Source: Gigaspora rosea (Eukaryota; Glomeromycota; Glomeromycetes; Diversisporales; Gigasporaceae). Taken from it: a DNA stretch of 64,000 nt. The translations under genes and the position numbers were made by a program. Shown here in pieces: positions 37,401-49,820 of the stretch. The DNA lies in NCBI GenBank assembly GCA_003550325.1, contig QKWP01000805.1, positions 19,924 to 83,923 on the forward strand. The letters are read 5' to 3'. Below the pieces are notes generated by a model. The model saw only the letters and a program-made list of their open reading frames with translations, was not told the DNA's origin and searched no databases. The first letter of the stretch is position 1. Every line of letters begins with the position of its first letter.

Positions 37401-39815
37401 GTTTTTTTGTTAAATTTACATTTCGAAAATCGAATGCAGCTAGTTTTGTTAATTTTACATTCGAAAGAATGTTCCGGAAGTATGACGTAATTGATAAACC
37501 TAATGACGTTAATTTATTATTATTTGATGACGTTTTACAAATTATTGATCACGCTATCGATGAAAATCGTACAATTGGATGTCATTTTTTTACTCCTTGT
37601 ACTGTACAGTACAGCAGTACGTAAATAAATTAAAATAATAAACTGTGTTATTAACAATAATATCATGTGATAAACACTAATTTAGAAGCTTAAACAATAA
37701 CAATAATGATAAACGATAAGCAACGTCCTTTTATATAGTCTGAAAAGGAAATTTAGCAATTCAAAGAAATTCAAGTATCGTAATTCAAGAGACAATCCCA
37801 ATAACGAAATTCATTCAACATTTGACGCAAAAGATGTGTCATTATTACGCCAATCATGAATTTTTAATAGAAAAAAAAGTTCATTTTAGAACATATGACA
37901 AGAAAATGAATAATATTAAATAGATTAGATGGATTAATGGATTAATGGGATTAATGGGATTAATGGATTAATGGATTAATGGATTAATGGATTAATGGAT
38001 TAATGGATTAATGGGATTAATGGATTTAATCGTTGAAATAACTTGGTAACAGGTAATACAAAGAAGTGATTCTTCGTGTTGATGTTTGAGTAGTTGTCTG
38101 TTATCACAAGTTAGTTATCAAGCCACTAATTATAAACTTGTATAATTTTCGGTATGAAAAGTTTAAATTTGTTACGTATCTACATACCGTACGTAAGTTA
38201 TTTAAAATAAAAGATCATCCGATGTTGTCGTTCGAAATAAGAAATATTAATCCACTTTTGAATCTTCATTGCCCTGTCGATTCTTAAACATGCGCGTATG
38301 TACGTTACGTCATTAAGAATACTGATAACAGATAAATAATGATGGAATAGACTTTGTTAAATTCTTCAACGAACCTGTTGTGCACACAAAATGAGTGATG
38401 ATTAGTGGTTTTTTTTTAAAGGTGAAAAAAAAAAAAAAAAAAAGAAAGTTTGACATCCCCAAATTTATTCAAATGATAACTTAATGTTATTCCGAATTTG
38501 ATTATTTTAATGAATGATTTCGTTGTTTGTCAATTGCTACCATGCATAAACGACAAGGATAATAATACTGTATATTCACATAATATTTATATAACTATAT
38601 TATATTTAAAATTAGGTTTCTGTGCATCATCGCATCATCTAGCCCTGAATCATGAATCCAATATTTGGAATATTCGATTGATAAAATAAAAAAAAAAAAT
38701 AAAAATTTTTTTTTCTCTTATCGAATAATAATAATAATAAAAGATGTCATCTCAAATAATATTTGGAATAACGATAATCGTGAGATTTTTTAAGTAAAGA
38801 AGGATATTGGTTCTTCTGGATGAACGTAGGTATGAACTCATAGGTGAAACCTGAATTTGGTTGATTGGTTCATTGAATGTTGCTGATCATACTTTGTATA
38901 TTAAAGTTGCATAACGATGGTTTAATAAAAAACTGTTTTTGTTTATATCCGCTTAATTGGTTTATTCTTTAAAGATGACGATTCTTTACTTATTCTGTGT
39001 TCTGTGTTCTTATTTTGTACTATGCATACATATTTTTACGTTAGTAGTGTAAATAGAGGTTGTAGAGATTTGCTTTTCGCTGCTGAATCTTGTAACTACC
39101 AATTAATTTCATTACTAAAAAATATTAATAATAATTGGAAAAATATTGAATTCATGCGTCCCTATTGTCCTTATTCTTCCTAATGAACATTATGTCATTT
39201 TTCTCAATGATGAAATGAAAAATGAACTTAGCATTATTTGGTCATGACTCGTGAACAAAAGCGATCACTTACCCTTTGTGTTTGCACCTATAATTTTTTA
39301 GATAAATTCATATTGGTCGATTTATCGTTCGTAACAATTGTGACCTCTTCTTTCTCAACCGATTTTCAACCTTGTCTTTTTGAACGCATTCTTTAAAATT
39401 CAGCAAGTTGATAGCATATGACATTTAATTTATCTATAATTATACATATTGTCACATTTAATGCGTTTCATGTTATTTGAATCCATTAAATCTTTTAAAC
39501 ATTAGCAAAAAAATGCGTTAAGAAATAACTGTAGTATGCTCTTTATTTTTTCTTCTTTTCTAATATTTTTTTTTAAGTGTACCACCTCTTTATGGTTGGT
39601 TTTAGTTTTACTACGTGGTTGAGTGCTTAATCGCATGGTTTCATTTATTCTACCAGCTGCAACCATGAGTTAAAAAATTACCTAGTCTTGTAATTAATGC
39701 TTGTAAATCTGTATGCCTGTATATGTCGATTTTGGGCAAAATTTACCTCATCACGTTATCACGTAGTACGTATATACGTATGTAGATTTTTTTGAATGCG
39801 ATAGTCAAATAATTA
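30988..39815. other. Gene desert, part 3: 3' side of the bZIP gene
   Basis: No gene is supported. Poly-A/T runs and microsatellites dominate: (ATTG)n at 31430-31460, (ACGT)n-type tracts at 31562-31630, 32223-32258, 34678-34688 and 36980-37036, a tatacgta/cgtatatacg array at 36062-36165, and an 11-bp ggattaatgga minisatellite at 37930-38030. The minus-strand open frames at 31475-31660, 33729-33971 and 34011-34208 follow the repeats and carry no motif. Confidence 0.6.
33618..33660. repeat. Perfect hairpin, 18-bp arms
   Basis: TTGATATATTAATTAAAA and its exact reverse complement are separated by tatctgc. AT-only arms in AT-rich DNA; function unknown. Confidence 0.75.
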
Positions 39816-39820
39816 ATATT

Positions 39821-40008
39821 GTCAACTCTTTCTGTAACGAACTGTTAGTTCTGGCTATTAAAAAAAATTCGCTATACAATATAAATTATTATGTTTTCCT
39901 AAGAATCCATAACTCTTTTTATACCAAATTATTATGAAATTCAAAAATTTTTACTTCATTTTATCCAGAGTTCGTTATAGAGAGGCTCGGTAATAAAGAA
40001 AGTTGGCT
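39821..40008. mobile_element. pogo-type MITE, ~190 bp
   Basis: gtcaactctttctgtaacga at the left and the inverted ttcgttatagagaggctcgg...agttggc at the right. Its left end resembles the MITE at 3253-3455 (gtcaactctttc). Non-coding. Confidence 0.65.
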
Positions 40009-40029
40009 GTACATCTAAAATTTTATACA

Positions 40030-42495
40030 AACCTCTCTAAATTAGCGTTGACAAATAACTTGATGACTTAATGACTAAGTTATTGGTTATTCTTTATTTC
40101 ATTTTTTAATACAGTAATATTCCTAATGGCAAAATAACCATTAATAAATAAAATTATTATTCAAGTTTGTTTTATGCTGTTATAGATTTATTATTAATTA
40201 ATAATAATAATAATTATTATTATATTATAATTGATTTATAAAAATTTTTACAAAATAAGTATTAAAATTAAAATAATAATTCCCTTTAAAAAATGTTATT
40301 ATCTTTAAAAAATTGAAAAGTTAAATATAATATATTATTTATTTAATAATTTATAAATATAATTGCTTTTTTTTATACCAAAATTTATATTCAAAATTAG
40401 GAGTTTATACTTTTTTTTTTAGTAGTAAATTATGTTTAAATTATAATTTTTATATAATATATACCAGTAATTTGAGTCTATTAATTAAAGTTATAGTAAA
40501 AGCTTTATAATTTAACTTTTAATTTATGTAAATTTGTTTTAAAATTTAAATTTTTTTTAATAAATTTTTACAAAAATTATATATTACACCTATGGTGTTT
40601 AACACCAGTAATATGAAAATTCATATGACATTAAATCAAAATAATTTTTATAAAACAAAATTAAATTTTGATTAATATTAGGGTTAGAATTAAGATTTGG
40701 GATAAAGCAAAAGCATAGTTTATACCAAAATTTCACAAGATATTTTTTTTGTTAAAGCCCCAAAGGTGATTTTATAACCGAATTTTTGTGTTATGATAAT
40801 TTTTTAAAAAATATCACATTCCACCTAATCTTCTTATTACACTATAGCTCATAACAAAAATAATAGTAGTGTTGAACACTAGTGATATAATTTAACAATG
40901 CTAAATTTTTAAATATTGATTTTAGCTACATATTTTTTAAATAAAAAATATAATATTAATTTAGCATTATTAATTTATTATAAAATTTTTTAAAATTATT
41001 AAAAAACTTACTATAAAAATTTAACTTTTTGGTTTAGAACTTTTTATTATAAATTTTTTTTAAATTTTTTAAATTATTTCTAATTAATATCTGTTACAAA
41101 TAAATATAATAATAGATAATAAAGTAAAAATTATATAATAGGGTAAAACAGAACCCCTGAATACTAATATGTTATATATATAAACCTTTGTCTTCAAATC
41201 TTATAGGTATACAAAAAAAATTTTATTATAAAAGTGTATATTGGTTTAAAGCTAGTTAATATAAGTTTTCTATACTTTAATAAAATATACAATAATGCAA
41301 AATTTATTATTAAACTAATGTATGTTAAAGATTTAATTCACAATTAACATATGAATAATAAATTACAAAGGTATAATTTACTATGTTTTTCATATATGAA
41401 TAAAATCTTTTTTTTCTTTACACTTATAAAAATTCTATATAGTTACAAAAAATAAAATATTAATATCTTTTTATCTACTAAACCAATTTTAAAATTTTTT
41501 TTATATTATATAAAAAAGTATTCTCTACATTTTTCAATTAGAAGATCTAGTACATTAATATAATAAAAAAAAAGTTAGCTATAGAGAAAAAAAGATTTCA
41601 TAATTATAATAAATTCTATAGTAATTTGTACCTATAAATACTATTCTTCTTATATGAATTAGCAATTAAATATTTACTATTTGAATTTGCTTTTTGGAAT
41701 TTTTTGGATTTTTTCTCAAAGTTTTATTCTGATCTTGCTTGTAATTTACATTTACAGTATTCATTTTTTATTCAGAAGTTTTTAGAATATCTATTCTCTT
41801 ATAGAAATTACTAATTTCTTTCTATCATCTGACTGCCTGAAATCATTCATGCTAATTTATATGTTATCTTCAAAATAAAATATGATATCTTTGCTAGGGT
41901 TAGAATTAGAGTTAGTAAGTAATATTATACTAAAATTTTGCAAGAAAATTTTTTATTAGTATACAAAAGATGATTTCTTAGGCAAAGTTTTGTAATAAGT
42001 GTAACTTTTCAAAAAAAGTAATTGTTGTTTTGATTATCACATTATACCTGATCTTGTATCCTAATTGGCCAATAACAAAAATTAGTAGAGAAATTAGTAT
42101 AACCTTTTTTATATACTGTATAATATACTAATTCTTAATAATATTAATTAAGTGTATATCAAAGATCAAGCAAATTTGCTATCAAAAAGTTCATTTTTGT
42201 ATACATATAGACAAATGTTTTAAAAAATTTAATTTGAGTATATGACAAAGGTTTTTTGTATGTATTTAGGGGTCCTAGTAAAACCTGAGTCACTAGCTAA
42301 TAAAATCTGAGTTTATTAAAAAAAAATAAATAAATCTGAGTTTCTTAATAAAATCTGAGTTTATTAATAAAAATCTGAGTTTATTAAAAAAAATAAATAA
42401 AATCTAATATAGATAGAGTGAAATATACTATTAAACAAAAATTGTTCTAAAACTTTGAGTAAAGATATCTTGACAACCACCTAGTCAAATTCAAT
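40030..42495. repeat. AT-rich repeat block before the Plavaka element
   Basis: No gene. A ~195-bp sequence occurs twice in direct orientation (40676-40870 and 41895-42090). Both copies start tagggttagaattaga/aga and end cataacaaaaat/aataacaaaaat plus tagtag. A second segment (about 40910-41080) recurs at about 57315-57490 (shared word aaaattttttaaaattattaaaaaactt). A short aatctgagtttatta array occupies 42296-42400. Confidence 0.6.
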
Positions 42496-42730
42496 CATCA
42501 GCGAAATATAATAACGTAAACTTGCGTAAGTTATTACGTCCCGAAATATTGCGCAATAATTACGGTCTAGACGAAATATTGCGCAAATAATTGCGAAATA
42601 TTGCGCAATAAATAACGTAATATTATGAAATATATTACGCAAAATTACGAAAATTATAGCATAATATTACGTTATATATTGCGCAATATTTCGAATTAAT
42701 TCGAAACAATTCGAATAGACGTAAATGGTT
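42496..42730. repeat. Left terminal array of the Plavaka element
   Basis: Starts CATCAGCG and holds at least four copies of a cgaaatattgcgcaata-like word, interspersed with attacgt words in both orientations. Such dense, inverted subterminal arrays are the usual transposase binding zone in CACTA-like elements. A zinc-finger transposase is encoded inside. Confidence 0.75.
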
Positions 42731-43157
42731 CAAACAGCAAAATATTTAAAACTAAAAGATAGCTACTAATAAGTAAGTAAAGATAATCAATTCAAATTTA
42801 TCAAATTCGATTCGAAATATTTCGGTGAATTTCAAATTAATTCGAAATAAATTAAATATGAATAATAGGAAATATATTTAAACGAAATTATTATCCGATT
42901 TATTAGATATTTTCGAATTAATTCGAAAAAAAGCAAAATAAATAAACTTTATTTAAATAAACAAAATATAAATTTTATAACTTAAAATATATTTTATTAA
43001 TAATTTTATTTTTTATTTTATTTAAAATTTTAAAAATTACATAAAAAAAAAGCTAAATTATAGAAAATCCTAAAAGAAATATATAAAAAAAAAATAAAAA
43101 ACAAAAAAACGCAGCATTATTCAAATAAAAAAAAAACAAAGCAAAAAATAAAAACTT

Positions 43158-45055
43158 TTACTTATCATCATCAACCGTAAATTTCTTATCATCATCATCA
43201 TCAACGTCTGAGGCCAAAGAATCATCATCAACCGGTTTATTTATGTCTACTTCGGGTACATCTTCTTGGTTAGTTGTTTCTTCATCAGAACTAACTCGAA
43301 CTATTTCGGATTATTAATAAAATAAAAATTAAAATTAGCTAATTCGAAATATTGCGAATTAATTCAATTAAGTTGTTAAAGTTAATCTTACTATACTTTC
43401 GCCGTTTATTAGTCTAAATAATTCATAAAAATTAAAATAAATTCAATTAAATTAAATAAAATTAAAAAATTTTACCTTTTCGGAAAGTTTCGAATTGTTT
43501 TTACGTTTATAAACCTTTTCCTAATTAATTTGAATTATGTTATTAGTTTTAACATTTTTGATATAAATTTAAATAATTTAAAATTATTTTTACTATTTCG
43601 ACTTTATTCGAAATTGGTTCTTTAAATTTATCACTTTCTTCATCACAAGAATCAACTTCTGAACATGGATTTGATAATGGGTCGCCATTTTTTAATCTCA
43701 CCTATTTTATTCGAAATAATTCGAATTTAGTTAATTAATTTATGTAATTAAACAAAAATAAATTTAAATACTTACTAAATGTCTTGCAGCCAATTTCTTT
43801 ATGACATTTTCTTCTATTGTTAATTTATCATAATCTGGGTTGAGTATAGTTTGAGCTACTGCTATTGCATAAGCTACATTTTCTTCGGAAGCATCTTCTT
43901 CAGGCCAAATTTTCTTTAATACCCTAGCTATATATGTCTCTTCAGAACCTTCTTCTATTTCTTTAAATAGCTTCTTATAACAATCTTTTGTCTTTTTCGA
44001 GCCCTTCCAAACTCGAATCTCTTCTGATGAAGCCGAATTATTTATGGGATCTAAAAGATTCCCAAAAACAAAAAACGTATTTTTCTTTATACTGCTTGTT
44101 AGTGTACCTCGCAATGATCTAATTTGTTTCAAAAGCTATAAGTATTGTAAATAGTAAATTAAAATATTTTAAAATAATTCGAAATGTTTCGAAATAATTT
44201 TAATTATTTCGAAACAATTCGAAACATATAAAACATATAAATTAAATAATAAGGTTTTACTGGTCCATTGATGTTTCTTGTATAATAGGCATTCCACTGG
44301 TTCGGCGTATTTTTCTTGTAATCTTCTTTATAATTACTCCTGACATATCTATCTAATTCCGCCCTAATTAGCTCTTCTTCGGGATAAATCGCTTTAGTTA
44401 GAATTTCTTTAGATACGCTTTTAATCACATCCTATAAATAAAATTTATTAAAGTTATTTAAAATATTAAATTATCTTAAACATATTATTATAATATTAAA
44501 AAGATAAATTGAAACTTAATAATTACTTCTTTAAATGTTTTATCATTGGAAAAATCGAAGTTAGAGTCTAATTTTTCCTCAATATCTTTCAATCTAGTTT
44601 CCATAATCCTGACTTTCGCTTTAATATCTTTAACTTCCTTAAGTAACTCGCCTTGATTCTCAATAATCTTCGAAATAGATCTTGCAAGTGCTTATAAATA
44701 AATAGAATAAATTAATCATATAATTTTAAATAAATCGAAATAATGTTAAAATATTTTAAATACATTCGAAACTATTCGAATTTTCATAATAAGGCGAAGT
44801 TCCACTCGGTCCAATTTCAAGGCTGTCGACTTTATCGTAGAAGCTTTCACTTAACTCAGTTCTGCGAGTAGATTCAAGGCTTGCCTTCTTTGTGGTTGAC
44901 TTGTTATCAGATTTCTTCGCAGCTTTCTTTGAGCTAAGATTAAAACCTGAAAATTTATCTAAAATAAATTAAAAATTTTCAGTAATTTTTTATTATAATA
45001 TTTAAATTTTTGAATAATATAAATTAATAAATAATATATTACTCATTTTGCTCAT
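43158..45055 (-). CDS. Accessory protein B of the Plavaka element (unknown family)
   Basis: Nine exons (in order 45055-45043, 44958-44764, 44690-44527, 44431-44261, 44135-43776, 43701-43594, 43520-43476, 43413-43392, 43300-43158) join into 406 codons without a stop; all introns are GT-AG. No known domain was recognised. Residues 5-69 are basic and Ser/Lys-rich. Residues 70-115 form a likely coiled coil (KEVKDIKAKVRIMETRLKDI). Residues 125-301 are a conserved domain shared with protein C; its best block is VWKGSKKTKDCYKKLF to SEETYIARVLKKIW to AQTILNPDYDKL. The tail is acidic, with a basic nuclear-localisation-like patch at 339-359 (KRKNN...NKRRKY) and an Asp-rich end. It is divergent from the transposase gene across 801 bp, so probably co-expressed. 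The function is unknown; a DNA-bound helper or dimeric partner is an inference. Exon 1 (13 nt) is the least certain part. Confidence 0.82.
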
Positions 45056-45856
45056 TGTTAAAATAGATAAAAAAACTTAAAGTGAAGTTAGTAGTAAAGT
45101 ATGTAGTAAAAATAACGAAAGATATGTAGTAAAAATAACGAAAGACTTAAAAATTTTAAAGTAAATCAAAATAAACTAAAATAAACAAAAGATTTAGTAG
45201 CAAAGAAATTTGAATATAAAACAATTATAAATACGAAAACTAGTTTGTGTAATTGAAATAAAAGTTGAAAAGCTTAAAATGTCAACAATGTTGATTGTAG
45301 ATCTAATTGTCCGGACACGATTTTGTGTTGGATTCCAGTCATGTGCAGCCAATCAGATATAGAGATCGACACGGATCAGCCCGATGTTTATTCGGTTATG
45401 ATATTCGGATTTTTTCGAATTATTAATAATGTAAATAAATTTTTACTACTACAATACTTAATAAAATAATGTTAATTAACATAACGAATTTAATTTATGT
45501 ACGTTTTTATGATTATTTTGCATAAGTTAAAATTAATTCGCAATGATTCGAATTGAGTTAAATTAATTAATAGCTGCAATTTAGAATAAATCTAGTAAGT
45601 TTGAAATGCTGTGTATTATTAATTTAAATTAGATTGAATACAAATCATATATTTAAAATTTATTAAATATTAATGTAACGAATGTATCGAATTTAATTCA
45701 TTAAAAAAACAAGATTAAATTTAGTCTTTTCGATAAATTAAAATATATTCTTCGCTCCTATTATTAAATTTTTTGCTTGAATTTTTTTTACTTTCTTAAA
45801 TCATCAAAACTTGAAACTTTCAATACTTTTTAAATTTAAATAATTATCTCTTAAAA
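45056..45856. promoter_or_regulatory. Divergent promoter region of genes B and A
   Basis: 801 bp separate the start codons of B (-) and the transposase (+). It holds a patch of higher G+C (45295-45400) with tccgga and nearby attcgg/cgaat words, embedded in AT-rich DNA. No clear TATA box could be chosen on either side. Sharing one intergenic region suggests joint expression. Confidence 0.55.
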
Positions 45857-48800
45857 ATGTCTGAATTCAAATGCCTATTTTGCCCACGTACCTTTGCAAG
45901 CCGCAATAGATTAACTCAACATATGAATACCTGTGTTGATAGTGCTGAAATTGCACCGATAGTTGTAAAACAACCAGCACCTATTCGCAATATTTCGAAA
46001 CTACCTAAATTAAAACAAAAAGAATACAATAAATCTAAAAAAGTAGAAATTAATCGAGATGTTTCTGCTAATAAAATTTCATTTAAAAATATCAAGTTTC
46101 GCAACGTTTCGAAAGTTGTTAAAGATAATGAAATTAATTCTAATTTGGAATTATATTGCACTAATGCTGGTCCTTCAGGTGTAACTAATACAGATGATCT
46201 TTCCAATAGTTTAGCCAATATGTCTTTTGAATTAGAAACTAATAACGATAATTCGAATTGTTTCGAATTAGATCCTGCTGATAATTTACTTGAGGGACTT
46301 GAAAGCAGTTTGCAGGAATATCAGGAATTTTCTAATGGACTTTTAAATGATTCAGCTTTTACCGAAGAAATTCAAAACTCTTCAGATGATGATGAGTTGA
46401 ATCAGAAACATGATGAATTTCCAAATGAAGCTTATGCCGATTTAATGCTTTTGGTTACTAAATATAAGCTTAGTAATGCTGCTGGGAATGCTATTATTTC
46501 ATTTTTTAATAAGCATTCAAGGCATTCTAAATCTCCATTACCAAAAAACATTAAACAAGGCAAGGAATTTATGAATAATATTAAATCTAACTTGTCATAT
46601 AAAAAAACCAAAGTATTAGAACTTGATAATACTGAGTATTTCTTATACCATATGGATTTAATCAGCTGTATTGAAAGTAAATTAGAAATTCCCGATATAG
46701 CTCAACATTTGGAATTTGAGTATAAAGAATTATATAAAACTACTGAGGTATATATAACTTTTAATATTATTTGTAAATCAAATATTTATTTTGTTTTATG
46801 TTAATTTATTTTTATTTTTTTTAAAGAATGGCAAAGAGATTATTCATAAAGAGCAAAATAATGGAATGTGGTGGAAAACCACACAAAATACTTTGCCTGT
46901 AGGGTCAAAACTTTTATCAATTATTTTATATTCGGATGCAACAAATTGTGACACATTGGGTAAAATTCAGCTTCATCCAATATATATGTCACTAGGAAAT
47001 ATACCTACATGGCGAAGAAATAAGCAAGATGCTAAGCAGTTATTGGGTTATTTGCCAATAATCAAAACATCTGCTAAAAATAAACCAATAGTCAGACAAA
47101 CATTTCATAAATGTTTAGAAATTTTATTAGAACCAATTCGAAAGTATTCGAACTTGGGTATAAATATGTTAATTAATAACAAAGTTGTCTGGTTATATCC
47201 GAAAGTTTCGACTATAATCGCAGATTGGCCGGAAGCTGCTACCTTTTGTCTGACTTATAAATCAACAAATTCCAATTATCCTTGTCATTTTTGCTTAGTT
47301 GATAGAAAAAATTTAGCAAGTACAGAATGTTCTAAACATGATTTGGTTCTAAGAAATCATGAAAATATGAGAAACTATTTTGATAATGGTGATGAAAAAT
47401 CAGTATGTATAGAATCCATACCAAATTACTTTTGGAACTTTAAGTAAGTTTATATTTTTTTATTAAATATTCAGATAAAAATATTTAAAGAATTATTCGA
47501 ATTATATATTTTAAATAATTCTAAATTTAATATTGCGAATTAGTTGCAATAATGTAAAATGGTTCGAATCAATTAAAATTTATTCACTTTTGCAATAAAT
47601 AATTAATGTAATATAAATTGCAACGTTGCGAATTAGTTCAAATTATACCACGTTATTTAGAATTTCTTATGACAATGTATAATTCTTTATTAACTTTTTA
47701 TTTTATTAATTTTAGTGATATCAATATTTATGAAGCTACTGTAATTGATAGAATGCACCATTTAGATTTGGGATTATTTAAACACCAAATTAATTTTACA
47801 TTAGATCTATTAAAAGAACAATATGGTGCTTCAATTCTAGATAAAATTGATAATAGGTTAGCTAATATTCCAAGGTTTTCGGGTCTTAAGATTTTTAAAA
47901 ATGGAATTTCATCACTTGCCAGAATTACTGCAGGTGAATACCGTAATATTATGAAGGTTATGATATTTGTTTTGGATAATCTGAATATTAGCAAAACTAT
48001 TCAAGAAAAGTTATTGAAGCTTTATGAAGTTTGGAATAATATGTATATTTTAAGTCGCTATGAGGAATTCGCTGAATCTGACTTAAATGATTTTGAGGTA
48101 TGTAAATATGTTCGCAACCTTGCGAATTAAACCAAAATATTTGAAAATTTTTAATTAAATAACAAATATTAATATAGTTTTATTTTATTTAGAATCTAAT
48201 AATAGATTGGGCTGAAAATTTTATTGCTCTTTTTAATACATATTCTAATTCTGAATTAAAGTTTCCAAAATTACATTCATGGGTCTATCATACTACTGAT
48301 TTAATTAAAAAATATGGTTCTTTAAATGGTTTTTCTACTGAAACCTATGAAAGTCTTCATAAAGATTTTGTTAAAAAACCATATTATTTAACTAATAAGC
48401 AAAATATAGAGGATCAAATATTGAAAATGGTAATAATTGTTAAATTTTTTAATAATGTTTATAATATTTTTATAAAAGTTAACTAAATTTAATTATATTA
48501 AATAGGTTCAAAGACAGGCTGTTGCATCAAAATTATTATCAAGAAAACCAAAAAATTTCAAAACTATAACTCCTTTTAAATTTACTAATTTAATTTGGAC
48601 AGTTGGTTTTAATAATGCTCAGCAATTTATTGACCTCAAATTAAAAAATTATAGACCAAATTCTAAAATACATTTTGGGCTTGAATATTTATTATATTAT
48701 TTAACTAAATATTTTAGTTTAACAAACCAAAAAAATATAGATAATTATATAATTAAATTATATAGCTCAGTAACTTTAGAAAATGGGTCTATAATTCGAG

Positions 48801-49205
48801 CAACAGAAGATTTTTATGGCAAAGCCTGGTATAGCAATGTAGAAGTTGCTATGAATTCTGAAGAACTATTAGAATATTTGTCAGATGATGGAATTTGTTA
48901 TGGACAGGTATTTGTTGTATTTTTATTTTTTTTTAAATTTTATAAAATATTAAATATTTAATATTTAATTATAGATATATTTATTACTCAATGTCGAAAC
49001 TACTGAAGAAAGTGCGCTTAATCTCGCATTAATCCGGTGGTATGATTTTAAGTCTACAAATGATCCATATTATTATGGATGTCCTAGACTTAAAAAAACT
49101 GAATTATATAACATCGTAGATATTGAAGCAATTAAAAATCATGTTCATATAATTCCACGCTTTGATAAATCAAATGATTATTTAGTAAATAAGTATCTGT
49201 TCTAA
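45857..49205 (+). CDS. Plavaka-type transposase with N-terminal C2HC zinc finger
   Basis: Six exons (45857-46747, 46827-47443, 47716-48097, 48193-48429, 48506-48907, 48975-49205) give 2,760 nt, 919 aa, with no internal stop. The protein should bind element ends and cut and rejoin DNA. A finger at residues 6-26 (C6-x2-C9-x12-H22-x3-C26) is followed by an acidic linker (about 100-190). The RNase H-like core resembles Plavaka/KDZ transposases: IILYSDATNCD (Asp334), then HPIYMSLGNIPTWRR and LLGYLPIIK; a CHFC knuckle after ADWPEAATFCLTYK; VIDRMHHLDLGLFKH (Asp514/Asp520); and FPKLHSWVYH then GFSTETYESLHKDF (Glu680 candidate). Asp334, Asp514 or Asp520, and Glu680 are proposed as the acidic triad from position and context. 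Length fits the family (about 900-1000 aa). Introns are 68-272 nt and host-like. The family assignment is from remembered motifs. Confidence 0.9.
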
Positions 49206-49820
49206 AATTAAATCAGATTAGAATAGTTTCGCATATTTCGAATTATTTCGCATTAATGTAAATTGTTTAGAATAGTTAATACAGAACAAAATTAAAATAA
49301 TTAAAATTTATAAAAAGTTAAAATGATTAGAAAAATTTAAAATAACTTAACCTAAAAATTAAATAAAACAAATGATATTAAATAAGTTCGGACTATTTAG
49401 AACTTAATTAAGTATATCAAATTTAAAATATCATGCGAAATCAATTTAAATTAGTTCGAATTGTTTCGAACTTAATTAAGTATGTATATCAATTTAAAAA
49501 TATCATTTGATAAACGAATTAGATTAAATCTAAATTTATCTAAAATAATCGAACTAATTCGAAATATTTAAAATTAATTTGAAATATATTAATATAAATT
49601 TATTAAATAAAAAATAAAATAAATATATATATATAATAAAATAAATATAAAAAAAAATAAAAAAGATAAATAAAATAAAAACAAAAAAAATGAAAAAAAG
49701 ATATATTAAATAAAAAAATAAAGTAAAAAAAAATAAAAAAAAAAAGAATAATAAGCGAAATAAAAAGAATAAGAAAATTAAAAAAAAATAATTAAATATT
49801 TTTCGGACATTTTTATATAA
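49206..49820. other. Convergent spacer between transposase and gene C
   Basis: 615 bp of AT-rich DNA with many ttcgaa/cgaattatttcg words (49230-49570), ending in long A-rich runs (49600-49800). Both flanking genes end here, so it should contain two 3' ends. No clear poly(A) signal can be singled out. Confidence 0.6.

Noticed and set aside
45916-46218. A 100-codon frame antisense to exon 1 of the transposase
   Set aside because: Shadow of the coding strand; no motif.
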